Part shown: positions 1 through 6,638 of the stretch, one piece after another | Position numbering within the stretch: position 1 is the first letter of the stretch | How the letters are laid out: each line of letters starts with the position of its first letter | Source of the DNA: a virus | Length of the DNA stretch: 26,145 nt | Virus record (IMG/VR): IMGVR_UViG_3300025870_001106 | Coordinates: 1-26,145 of that record | Reading direction: 5' to 3' (one strand) | Position numbers and translations under genes: made by a program | The notes under the pieces: generated by a model | The model's database searches: none | Seen by the model: the letters and a program-made list of their open reading frames with translations, nothing else | Told to the model about the DNA's origin: nothing

Positions 1-1
1 T

Positions 2-472
2 CCATTTCATCAAACATACATAAAAACGTTGATATCTGATCTAGAACGCAAGGCCCAATGGAGAATGCTTGACGAATTTAAAGATTATCACCAGTACAAT
101 AAGTATATTAAAAAAGATTTAATTTTTAACGACATTGATATAGAATTAGAAGTTTTAAAATATGTAAGTACACTAAAACTATTAAGTAAACATTTTCAAA
201 ACACATTAGTCTATACTAACTTTAACGAATTAGATAACGAGATAGTCGAATGCAACGATACAAAGTTTTGTTTTGTAAACAGTAGCTTAATTAATGTTGA
301 TGAACACGATAATGCTAATTTGCCTAATCATATGTGCGAGTCTAATCATAAAATAATGTACGGACAACTTGCATCGTTTTTCCTCAAAGGCACTCAACCA
401 AATATCAATAAATTTTTAAATGTAAGTAGCAGTAGTAAAAAAAATAAAAAAACACTTGACAACGATAAATAA
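2..472 (+). CDS. C-terminal part of an unidentified protein, possibly SGNH-hydrolase-like
   Basis: The reading frame is open to the left edge, so the 5' end of the gene lies outside the window; a TTG at 29 is only an internal codon. About 156 residues are visible. The stretch PNHMCESNHKIMYGQLASFF resembles the end of SGNH/GDSL hydrolase-fold proteins, where a D-x-x-H block is followed by S-x-x-G/N-H-K and a final helix, but the Asp of that block is not evident. The last ~15 residues are Ser/Lys-rich and probably disordered. It ends just before the gp32 promoter, whose -35 box overlaps its last codons. The function is not established; the SGNH suggestion rests on one short motif. Confidence 0.5.
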   Translation, partial: PFHQTYIKTLISDLERKAQWRMLDEFKDYHQYNKYIKKDLIFNDIDIELEVLKYVSTLKLLSKHFQNTLVYTNFNELDNEIVECNDTKFCFVNSSLINVDEHDNANLPNHMCESNHKIMYGQLASFFLKGTQPNINKFLNVSSSSKKNKKTLDNDK

Positions 473-484
473 ATTGTGTAGTAT
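456..484 (+). promoter_or_regulatory. Sigma70-type promoter of gp32
   Basis: TTGACA (456-461), a 17-bp spacer and TAGTAT (479-484). A better -10 match, TATAGT (482-487), would need a 20-bp spacer. This is the only sizeable non-coding gap before gp32, so it probably drives gp32 and the genes after it, with a leader of about 80 nt. The -10 region lies inside a perfect inverted repeat (475-504). Confidence 0.6.
464..471 (+). promoter_or_regulatory. Possible T4-type late promoter upstream of gp32
   Basis: GATAAATA matches the relaxed T4-type late element (TATAAATA) and sits between the -35 and -10 boxes of the sigma70-type promoter. T4 gene 32 is also transcribed from more than one class of promoter, so an overlapping late promoter is plausible. 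The evidence is the motif and its position only. Confidence 0.35.
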
Positions 485-504
485 AGTAACTGTGCTACTA
501 CACA
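475..504 (+). repeat. 9-bp perfect inverted repeat over the gp32 promoter
   Basis: TGTGTAGTA (475-483) and TACTACACA (496-504) are perfectly complementary, with a 12-nt spacer. The left arm covers the -10 region and the right arm lies at or just after the predicted start of transcription. It could be an operator, or an mRNA hairpin if transcription starts upstream at a different site. Confidence 0.6.
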
Positions 505-574
505 TTAAAGGCACAACAAGAAACGTAGCAATGTAGCTACAAATATCATAGGCACTATTAGGAGGCATTAAACT

Positions 575-1561
575 ATGGCATCATTAGCAGAAATCCGAGC
601 GAAGCTCAAAGAACAAGAAGCAAACACAGGCGGCAATCGTTCGTCAGGTGGAGGCGACAACAGCATTTACCCATTTTGGAATATGAAAGAAGGCGAACAG
701 TCAACTATTCGTTTCTTACCTGATGGCGATGCAGATAACACTTTCTTTTGGAAAGAACGTTTAGTTATCAAATTACCATTTGCTGGTATTAAAGGTGAGA
801 CAGATTCACGTCCAGTACAAGTACAAGTTCCATGTATGGAAATGTATGGTGAGAGTTGTCCAATCCTAGCAGAAGTACGTGGTTGGTTTAAAGACGCAAG
901 TCTAGAAGACATGGGTCGTAAATACTGGAAGAAGCGTTCGTACATCTTCCAAGGCTTTGTAACAGATAATCCACTGACAGACGATACTACACCTGAGAAT
1001 CCAATTCGTAGGTTTATTATTGGTCCACAAATTTTCCAATTGATTAAAGCGGCTCTTATGGATCCGGATATGGAAGAACTACCAACAGATTATACTGCTG
1101 GTGTAGACTTCCGTTTGTCAAAAGGATCAAAAGGTGGATACGCAGACTATGGCGCAAGTAATTGGGCACGTAGAGAGCGTCCATTAAGTGATCAGGAAAT
1201 GGCAGCAGTTAATACAAACGGGCTGTTTAACCTTAATGACTTCCTGCCTAAAAAGCCAGACGAAACAGCACTCAGAGTACTTACTGAGATGTTTGAAGCA
1301 AGTGTAGACGGTGAAGCATATGATCCAGAACGTTGGAGCAATTACTTCCGTCCTGCAGGTATGGCAGCACGTACAGGTGATCCACAAAATAGAGCACCAG
1401 CACCAGCACCAGCACCAGCAGCACCAGCAGCACCAGTAGCCGAAGCTACAACTGATACAGGTTGGCAAGATCCTGCTCCGGTAGCACCGGCAGCAGAAGC
1501 AGCACCAGCAGAAGGTGGCGCACAAGACATTTTAGCAATGATCAGAGCACGTCAAGGTTAA
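575..1561 (+). CDS. 32: T4-type gp32 single-stranded DNA-binding protein
   Basis: This protein coats single-stranded DNA during replication, recombination and repair and interacts with the replisome and with UvsX/UvsY. Its 328 residues are close to T4 gp32 (301). The N-terminus (MASLAEIRAKLKEQE) is the basic self-association region. The core carries IRFLPDGD (45-52), FFWKERLVIKLPF (57-69) and KYWKKRSYIFQGF as in marine T4-like gp32. Cys87 and Cys95 lie where T4 gp32 has its zinc site, but the usual His/Cys set is not complete, so zinc binding may be lost or altered. Residues ~273-312 are an Ala-Pro linker encoded by AGCACC repeats, followed by a short conserved tail ending DILAMIRARQG. The start is set by GGAGG at 561-565. 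A hairpin terminator follows. Confidence 0.95.
   Translation: MASLAEIRAKLKEQEANTGGNRSSGGGDNSIYPFWNMKEGEQSTIRFLPDGDADNTFFWKERLVIKLPFAGIKGETDSRPVQVQVPCMEMYGESCPILAEVRGWFKDASLEDMGRKYWKKRSYIFQGFVTDNPLTDDTTPENPIRRFIIGPQIFQLIKAALMDPDMEELPTDYTAGVDFRLSKGSKGGYADYGASNWARRERPLSDQEMAAVNTNGLFNLNDFLPKKPDETALRVLTEMFEASVDGEAYDPERWSNYFRPAGMAARTGDPQNRAPAPAPAPAAPAAPVAEATTDTGWQDPAPVAPAAEAAPAEGGAQDILAMIRARQG
1393..1436 (+). repeat. AGCACC microsatellite in the gp32 linker
   Basis: Four perfect AGCACC units (1393-1416) are followed by interrupted AGC/AGCACC units to 1436. They encode the alternating Ala-Pro linker of gp32. Length variation by slippage would stay in frame because the unit is 6 nt. Confidence 0.8.
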
Positions 1562-1568
1562 TTAACTT

Positions 1569-1600
1569 TAGTGGGGGAGCAATCCCCCATTACGCTTTTT
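1569..1600 (+). terminator. GNRA-loop hairpin terminator after gp32
   Basis: A 7-bp GC-rich stem, TGGGGGA (1572-1578) with TCCCCCA (1583-1589), closes a GCAA tetraloop. Three more pairs (one G-U) extend it to 1569-1592. Five T residues follow at 1596-1600. The T tract starts 3 nt after the extended stem, so termination may be partial and let transcription reach uvsX. The hairpin could also protect the 3' end of gp32 mRNA. Confidence 0.75.
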
Positions 1601-1614
1601 AGATAGGAGAAAAC

Positions 1615-2706
1615 ATGGCTACTAAATCATTCGATCCTTCAAAGTTTCGAAATAGTTTAACTAAATCAATTAAAGGTATGAGCGCAGGCTTTAATGATCC
1701 GCAAGACTGGATTAGCACAGGCAACTTTGCACTTAACTACCTACTGAGCGGAGACTTTCAAAAAGGTATTCCACTTGGTAAAGTATCAGTATTTGCCGGA
1801 GAGTCCGGTGCTGGTAAATCATATATTGTAAGCGGCAACATTGTTAAGGCAGCACAAGAACAAGGCATTTTTGTTGTTCTTATTGATAGCGAAAATGCAC
1901 TTGACGAAAGTTGGTTACAAGCACTTGGCGTCGAAACAACTGACGACAAAATACTAAAACTAAACATGGCAATGATTGACGATGTTGCTAAAACTATTAG
2001 TACATTTATGGATGACTATCGTAGTATGAACGAAGAAGATCGTCCTAAGGTGTTGTTTGTAGTTGACTCATTAGGCATGCTTATGTCACCAACTGAAGTT
2101 AGTCAGTTTGAAGCAGGTGATATGAAAGGTGACTTTGGTCGCAAAGCAAAGGCACTAAAAGCACTAGTAACTAACTGTGTTAATATGTTTGGTAGTTACA
2201 ATGTAGGTATGTGCGTTACTAACCACACATATGCATCTCAGGATATGTTTGATCCAGATGACAAGATCTCAGGTGGTTCAGGCTTTGTGTATGCGAGTTC
2301 AATGGTTGTTGCTATGAAGAAACTTAAACTTAAAGTAGATGCAGACGGCAACAAAACATCACAAGTACATGGTATTAGAGCAGCGTGTAAGGTAATGAAA
2401 ACACGTTACGCTAAACCCTTTGAAGGTGTACAAGTTGAGATTCCATATGAAACAGGCATGAATCCGTATTCCGGTATGTTTGATTTATTGGAAGGCAAAG
2501 GCTTGCTTGAGAAACAAGGCAATCGCTACAAGTACATTGATAGTAATGGCGAAGAAACACTTGAATATCGTAAGAAATGGACAGGTGAACTACTCGAAAT
2601 GGTTATGGCAGATTTACCAGCAAAAGAAGAACAAATGGTAAATATCGCTAACGCAACCGAAGAAGTTGTGGATCATGACGAGGAGCCAATGATCGATGAA
2701 CGATGA
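1615..2706 (+). CDS. uvsX: UvsX RecA-like recombinase
   Basis: UvsX is the phage RecA/RAD51 homologue that forms filaments on single-stranded DNA and carries out strand exchange in recombination-dependent replication. The 363 residues fit the family (T4 UvsX about 390). Walker A is GESGAGKS (62-69), the catalytic Glu region is DSENALDE (91-98), and Walker B is VLFVVD (146-151). The basic, flexible N-terminus and the C-terminal acidic tail (VVDHDEEPMIDER) are typical. The start follows AGGAG at 1605-1609. The gene lies directly after gp32 and overlaps the next small gene by 11 nt, so its product is made beside the proteins it works with. Confidence 0.95.
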   Translation: MATKSFDPSKFRNSLTKSIKGMSAGFNDPQDWISTGNFALNYLLSGDFQKGIPLGKVSVFAGESGAGKSYIVSGNIVKAAQEQGIFVVLIDSENALDESWLQALGVETTDDKILKLNMAMIDDVAKTISTFMDDYRSMNEEDRPKVLFVVDSLGMLMSPTEVSQFEAGDMKGDFGRKAKALKALVTNCVNMFGSYNVGMCVTNHTYASQDMFDPDDKISGGSGFVYASSMVVAMKKLKLKVDADGNKTSQVHGIRAACKVMKTRYAKPFEGVQVEIPYETGMNPYSGMFDLLEGKGLLEKQGNRYKYIDSNGEETLEYRKKWTGELLEMVMADLPAKEEQMVNIANATEEVVDHDEEPMIDER

Positions 2707-2926
2707 GCAAATAGTAGATGTTTGGAATCTCTTCAAAAACTATTTAGATAAAAAACATATTGAAACAGCAGCAGAAAGGTTTGTTGACTTGTTAGCAGAC
2801 TATGGGGTTGATGATATTACGTTTAAAGAATGCTTAGGATCTGAAAATAATTTAGATCAAGCAATATCATATTATCTAGATGACGATGTTGACGAGGACA
2901 ATTATAACGACGAATGGGATGACTGA
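2696..2926 (+). CDS. Small acidic conserved-type phage protein after uvsX
   Basis: A 76-residue protein that I cannot assign. It starts 11 nt before the end of uvsX, with AGGAG at 2681-2685 inside uvsX as its ribosome site, and its TGA shares a base with the ATG of the next gene. It has no Cys and ends in a very acidic tail (DDDVDEDNYNDEWDD). The rest is predicted helical (ETAAERFVDLLADYGV, NNLDQAISYYL), somewhat like UBA-type helical domains. Translational coupling between uvsX and the uvsY-like gene suggests a role in recombination, but this is inferred only from position. Confidence 0.8.
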   Translation: MNDEQIVDVWNLFKNYLDKKHIETAAERFVDLLADYGVDDITFKECLGSENNLDQAISYYLDDDVDEDNYNDEWDD

Positions 2927-3381
2927 TGGGTTGGTATAGTGAAGTATCACGTGACATATCTAAGATACCCGAGGCGGTTGCACACTTTGAACATGAACTA
3001 GGAATTGCTCGTAATGAGTGTAAACTTGTAGGTAATGTTGAACGTGCTGCTGCACAAATGCCAGGCATTGTTGAATACCGTTTTAATCAGCTACAAGAAA
3101 TTGAAGCAATCCTAAACTACTTAAATATCGAACTGCGTAGATTGCGCAGTTCGTTTTTCAAGAAATATTTAGAAAATTACCAGCGAGCTCTGTCAAGCCG
3201 TGACGTTGAAAAATACGTTGACGGTGAGGCAGACGTTTGCGACTACGAAAAGATTATCAACGACTTTGCACTTATGCGTAATAAATGGCTAGGTGTTCTC
3301 AAAGCACTTGATCAGAAGCAATGGCAAATTACTAATATTGTTAAATTACGTGTTGCTGGAATGGAAGATGCGACATTATGA
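2926..3381 (+). CDS. uvsY: UvsY-like recombination mediator
   Basis: UvsY helps UvsX load onto gp32-coated DNA. This 151-residue protein has the size and character of the family (T4 UvsY 137 aa): helical, basic, with a middle segment RRLRSSFFKKYLENY (position ~66-80) and a C-terminal helix WQITNIVKLRVAGMEDA that resembles the conserved UvsY end (I-x-x-I-x-x-x-R). The sequence match is weak, as expected for fast-evolving UvsY; the location behind gp32 and uvsX is the stronger support. Its start overlaps the previous stop by 1 nt and its end overlaps the next gene by 4 nt (ATGA). It contains a terminator-like hairpin at 3129-3158. Confidence 0.65.
   Translation: MGWYSEVSRDISKIPEAVAHFEHELGIARNECKLVGNVERAAAQMPGIVEYRFNQLQEIEAILNYLNIELRRLRSSFFKKYLENYQRALSSRDVEKYVDGEADVCDYEKIINDFALMRNKWLGVLKALDQKQWQITNIVKLRVAGMEDATL
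3129..3158 (+). terminator. Terminator-like hairpin inside the uvsY-like gene
   Basis: CGAACTGCG (3129-3137) pairs perfectly with CGCAGTTCG (3145-3153) across a 7-nt loop and is followed at once by TTTTT (3154-3158). This is the form of an intrinsic terminator, yet it lies in the middle of an open reading frame. Translating ribosomes would normally suppress it, so it could reduce transcription into the glycan genes when uvsY is poorly translated. Confidence 0.5.
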
Positions 3382-3998
3382 TAGACTTTACTGAAACAAG
3401 AGGTAATTATATTTGGCCAAAAACCGATACAAGATGTTATAATTACATGATGACACATTTTGATTTGCCAGAGCAAATTTGTAAGTTTGTACCTGATAAA
3501 AAAGTTTGTGTTCAAGCTGGCGGAAACATGGGTGTGTATACTAAAATGTATGCTGAAAAATTTCAGCATGTATATACGTTTGAACCCGAGCCTTTAAACT
3601 TTTACTGTTTAAATCAAAATGTTACTGAACCAAATGTATTTAAATATCAAAGTTGTATCGGTAAAGATCGCAAATTAGTAAATTTAAAAATAAAAGAAGC
3701 TAACAGAGGTAAAACTCATGTAAGCAAAACAGGATTTATTCCAACCTTGCAGATTGATGACTTGGGATTAAATGTGTGTAGTCTAATACATTTAGACATC
3801 GAAGGGTTTGAATTATTTGCATTACAAGGTGCAATACAAACCATACGAACATGTAAGCCAGTTGTTGTAGTAGAATATTTTGAAAAAAATGCTGTACGTT
3901 ATGGATGGACATTAGAACAATTAGAATCATTATTAAAACAGCACGGTTACAAGTTTGAGCATAATATTGAGGAAGAAAGGATTTATATTCCTGCATGA
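3378..3998 (+). CDS. FkbM-family SAM-dependent methyltransferase
   Basis: FkbM-type enzymes O-methylate sugars and natural products using S-adenosylmethionine. The 206 residues show the SAM-binding loop VQAGGNMGVYTK (45-56; normally D/V-x-G-A-x-x-G), the acidic end of strand 2 in TFEPEP (67-72), and the family signature LDIEGFELFALQGA (139-152). The C-terminus has the expected WTLEQLESLLKQHGYKF. It starts by a 4-nt ATGA overlap with uvsY-like and ends by another with the GT25 gene. As the first gene of the glycan block it probably methylates a sugar of the glycan, though its acceptor cannot be told from sequence. Confidence 0.9.
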   Translation: MIDFTETRGNYIWPKTDTRCYNYMMTHFDLPEQICKFVPDKKVCVQAGGNMGVYTKMYAEKFQHVYTFEPEPLNFYCLNQNVTEPNVFKYQSCIGKDRKLVNLKIKEANRGKTHVSKTGFIPTLQIDDLGLNVCSLIHLDIEGFELFALQGAIQTIRTCKPVVVVEYFEKNAVRYGWTLEQLESLLKQHGYKFEHNIEEERIYIPA

Positions 3999-4714
3999 AG
4001 AAAGCCAAACATTTAATTCCTGCTTACATTATTAGATTAGAAAATAACAAACATTCACGTAATATGGCGTATGAGTGCAAAGTTGCAGCAGAAGCTAATG
4101 GTATAACAGCACAGTACTTTCAAGCAATTGATGGCAAAAATGCAAACGACGAATATATTAAATCAGGCGTACCAAGGCCTCCTAAAGCAATCAAAAAAGG
4201 TAGAGCAGGTGTGCTTGGTTGTTTCTTTAGTCATTATTATCTTTGGGACAAATGTGCTAAACTTAATCGACCTATAATTATACTAGAGCATGATGGATTT
4301 TTTATACGACCTTTGCCAGATAATATATTAGAACAATTTGACGATATATTAAAATTAGATCGCTATGATCCTTACAGTAAAGAATATAATCAAACAGTTG
4401 ACAAATCTATAAAAAGCAAATTACGTGTAATTGACTATAAAAATCCAGCACCAAAGAATACATTAAAAATTGGAACTGGTGCAGAATACTTTAAAGGTGC
4501 TTATAGTTACATTATAAAGCCACATGCAGCAAAAAAATTAATACATTGGATTAAAATGAATAGGCACGGAAAAGGACATAGGCCTGCAGACCAACAAATT
4601 GGCAGCGGCATAAACAGATTGCAGACTACCGAATGCACTGTTGCAAGATTACATCCTTTTTATTCTTTAGGTGATAATATAAAAACAGAAAGCCTTACAA
4701 GAAATTACCACTGA
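3995..4714 (+). CDS. Glycosyltransferase family 25 (LPS-type)
   Basis: GT25 enzymes add galactose, glucose or related sugars to lipooligosaccharide. The 239-residue protein opens with AYIIRLENNKHSRNM, as expected for 'vinLd...R...m', followed by YFQAIDGK (41-48) and the signature GVLGCFFSHYYLW (72-84). IIILEHD (94-100) is the position of the usual LEDD metal site; the first Asp is replaced by His, which may alter metal binding. DQQIG near residue 200 matches the conserved D-x-x-(L/I) of the family. It overlaps the FkbM gene by 4 nt. Its 3' end overlaps the reverse-strand sulfotransferase by 10 nt, tail to tail. Confidence 0.85.
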   Translation: MKKAKHLIPAYIIRLENNKHSRNMAYECKVAAEANGITAQYFQAIDGKNANDEYIKSGVPRPPKAIKKGRAGVLGCFFSHYYLWDKCAKLNRPIIILEHDGFFIRPLPDNILEQFDDILKLDRYDPYSKEYNQTVDKSIKSKLRVIDYKNPAPKNTLKIGTGAEYFKGAYSYIIKPHAAKKLIHWIKMNRHGKGHRPADQQIGSGINRLQTTECTVARLHPFYSLGDNIKTESLTRNYH

Positions 4715-5310
4715 TATTTGAACATATCAAAATCTTTTTCATAAACATGATCTATGCGTTTTCTTAATTTGCTAGATACAATATTATGATAATGTAATTT
4801 GTGATTATCTGATTTATTATATTTTGTTTTAGGCATATCTATATTTGCAAATAATGGCATTGAGTTTATATATTTTATATCTTCAAATCTTATAACTTGA
4901 ACTGTTTCATCTATCCATTCTGTTTGATTATTATAGCAACCAAACCATGTACCTTCCCAATTATTGTTTGAATACGCATCAAACCAATAATCAATTCCTT
5001 TTTTTGTTGCTTCAATTTCTTCTATTGTGCTAATCTTTCCAGTTTCAATTTTTCTTTTTCTAAAATTAAAATAACTACAAACTCTATCGTATGGATTTCT
5101 TACAATTGAAAATACATGATATTTGCTTGTATCAACTAGTTGTTTTGCATGATGTATTGTGCTATGATAATTGTCAGTTTCGGTATCGTTGTTAGGTATA
5201 AGTTCTATGTCATATTTTGATGATAATGCATTTGTAATACTACGCCCGGCAGTCTTAGGTATATGTATAAAAATATAAGGTGTCGGGGTTTTGTATATAT
5301 AATAACTCAT
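4705..5310 (-). CDS. Sulfotransferase (PAPS-dependent)
   Basis: The enzyme would transfer sulfate from PAPS to a hydroxyl or amine of a carbohydrate. The 201 residues show the 5'-phosphosulfate loop IFIHIPKTAGRSI (13-25) and the 3'-phosphate site SIVRNPYDRVCSYFNF (68-83, with Arg71), both in the usual order and spacing for the Sulfotransfer_2 type; the His-rich IHHAKQL (52-58) lies between them as in related enzymes. It is the only reverse-strand gene in its part of the block. It shares a 39-bp divergent region with the nucleotidyltransferase-cupin gene and has a late-type promoter (AATAAATA, 5323-5316) whose predicted +1 falls on its ATG. An APS-kinase-like gene at 17424 could supply PAPS. 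Confidence 0.88.
   Translation of the reverse strand: MSYYIYKTPTPYIFIHIPKTAGRSITNALSSKYDIELIPNNDTETDNYHSTIHHAKQLVDTSKYHVFSIVRNPYDRVCSYFNFRKRKIETGKISTIEEIEATKKGIDYWFDAYSNNNWEGTWFGCYNNQTEWIDETVQVIRFEDIKYINSMPLFANIDMPKTKYNKSDNHKLHYHNIVSSKLRKRIDHVYEKDFDMFKYQW
4712..4739 (+). terminator. Weak terminator-like hairpin after GT25
   Basis: TGATAT (4712-4717, beginning with the GT25 stop codon) pairs with ATATCA (4724-4729) around a 6-nt loop, and TTTTT follows at 4735-4739. The stem is short and AT-rich, so strength is doubtful, but it sits exactly where forward transcription would run into the oppositely oriented sulfotransferase. Confidence 0.35.
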
Positions 5311-5315
5311 AAAAG

Positions 5316-5323
5316 TATTTATT
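5316..5323 (-). promoter_or_regulatory. Late-type promoter of the sulfotransferase gene
   Basis: On the reverse strand AATAAATA (5323 to 5316) matches the T4-type late element. Only 5 nt separate it from the ATG at 5310, so the mRNA would begin at or next to the start codon. There is no ribosome site between them. Confidence 0.5.
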
Positions 5324-5336
5324 AATTATATACGCA

Positions 5337-5344
5337 TATAAATA
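5337..5344 (+). promoter_or_regulatory. Late-type promoter of the nucleotidyltransferase-cupin gene
   Basis: TATAAATA is an exact T4 late-promoter consensus. It points away from the sulfotransferase promoter and again leaves only 5 nt before the ATG at 5350, which implies a leaderless or nearly leaderless transcript. Confidence 0.6.
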
Positions 5345-5349
5345 TCAGT

Positions 5350-6111
5350 ATGAAAACTGTTTTGGTCACAGGTGGATTTGACCCACTACATTCTGGACAT
5401 ATAGAATATTTTAAAGCTGCTAAAAAATTAGGAGATACCTTAGTTGTAGGTGTAAACAGCGATACCTGGCTTACTCGTAAAAAAGGTAGACCGTTCATGC
5501 CTTTTGCAGAAAGGTGTGCAATAATCAAGGAATTAGCTGTTGTAGATAAAGTTATTGGATTTGACGATAGTAACGATAGTGCTGATATGGCTATAGGAAA
5601 TATTTTACAAACTACAACAGATAAACTTATAGTTGCTAATGGCGGCGATAGAATAGACGGTAATGTAAAAGAGCAAAATACATATGGCGATCATAATAGC
5701 GTAGAATTTGTTTTTGGAGTTGGTGGCGAAGATAAAAAGAATTCAAGTAGTTGGATATTAGAAAATTGGGAAAAGCCTGTAACTAAACGTACATGGGGTG
5801 AGTACAAAATTTTAGATCGTAACGGCGCATGGCAAGTAAAGGAACTTACGTTTGCAGAAGGACAAGCACTTAGCGATCAACGACATTTTAAACGCAGTGA
5901 ACACTGGCATGTTGTAGACGGTGTAATCAATATGTTTCTTGAAGATAAACAAGGTAATCAAACTACTACATTATTAACACCGGGTGATAGTATTGATATT
6001 CCAACTGGATGGTGGCATAAGGCTATAAATTTAGATAATAAAGATGCTAAGGTTATTGAAGTTTGGATGGGTAACAATCTAACCGAAGAAGATATAGAAA
6101 GACGTGATTAA
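5350..6111 (+). CDS. RfaE-like nucleotidyltransferase fused to a mannose-6-phosphate-isomerase-type cupin
   Basis: Residues 1 to ~135 are an HxGH nucleotidyltransferase: TGGFDPLHSGHIEYF (7-21), VVGVNSD (32-38), a KKGRPF loop and NGGDR, closest to the C-terminal domain of HldE/RfaE that makes ADP-heptose, or to glycerol-phosphate cytidylyltransferases. Residues ~140-253 are a cupin of the type II phosphomannose isomerase/ManC C-terminal kind: RTWGEYKIL, the metal-site block HFKRSEHWHVVDG, PGDSIDIPTGWWHKAIN, and EVWMGNNLTEEDIERRD. Together they could isomerise a sugar phosphate and activate a sugar phosphate, but the true substrates are unknown. The start is leaderless behind a TATAAATA box. 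The stop overlaps the next ATG by 1 nt (TAATG). Confidence 0.85.
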   Translation: MKTVLVTGGFDPLHSGHIEYFKAAKKLGDTLVVGVNSDTWLTRKKGRPFMPFAERCAIIKELAVVDKVIGFDDSNDSADMAIGNILQTTTDKLIVANGGDRIDGNVKEQNTYGDHNSVEFVFGVGGEDKKNSSSWILENWEKPVTKRTWGEYKILDRNGAWQVKELTFAEGQALSDQRHFKRSEHWHVVDGVINMFLEDKQGNQTTTLLTPGDSIDIPTGWWHKAINLDNKDAKVIEVWMGNNLTEEDIERRD

Positions 6112-6638
6112 TGGACAGAGTGATTATTAATTACAAACCTTGGAAGTATCTAGAAATTGAAAACTTTCTACCTCCGAAACAATTAAAATATGTTAAAAAC
6201 ATGTTTGACCATATTACAGATAATAATCGACGTATAATTATAAATGATCCAAATTTAGAAAAGTTTGCAAACTCTATATATCCTAGGTTATGTAATTTTT
6301 TAAATAGAGGCTATTTTCAAAAATGCGATATGTTATATCAATATAATAATTTTGATAACGCATCGTCAAATATACATGTTGATCAAAAATACAAACATAT
6401 GACAGTTGTTTGTCAATTATCACCAGAAGCAAACGGAACAGCAATATATAATGCTAATAAAGAATATGTAAGAACAACTGATTGGAAATACAACAATGCA
6501 GTTGTTTTACCTAACCACAAAGATAACTGGCATGATGTACACACGTACAGTAATCAACAAAGAATGACATTAAATATTATCTATTGTAAATTAGGTTTAA
6601 TACCAGAGGAAGTAAAAAAGGAATACGAAAATGGATGA
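6111..6638 (+). CDS. 2OG-Fe(II) oxygenase-like protein
   Basis: A 175-residue protein with the features of prolyl-4-hydroxylase-type dioxygenases: an iron-binding HVD (His89, Asp91) in NIHVDQKYKHMTVVCQLS, a second iron His at NWHDVH (His141), and Arg151 ten residues later as the 2-oxoglutarate anchor in QQRMTLNIIY. Phage enzymes of this fold hydroxylate proteins, sugars or nucleobases. Its place between the nucleotidyltransferase-cupin fusion and a two-domain glycosyltransferase, with TAATG coupling upstream and an 8-nt overlap downstream, suggests the same glycan pathway, but the substrate is not visible. Confidence 0.75.
   Translation: MDRVIINYKPWKYLEIENFLPPKQLKYVKNMFDHITDNNRRIIINDPNLEKFANSIYPRLCNFLNRGYFQKCDMLYQYNNFDNASSNIHVDQKYKHMTVVCQLSPEANGTAIYNANKEYVRTTDWKYNNAVVLPNHKDNWHDVHTYSNQQRMTLNIIYCKLGLIPEEVKKEYENG

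Noticed and set aside
1184-1525. A reverse-strand Cys/Trp-rich frame of 113 residues opposite the gp32 end
   Set aside because: It is the antisense reading of the AGCACC repeat, and the forward frame is clearly gp32.
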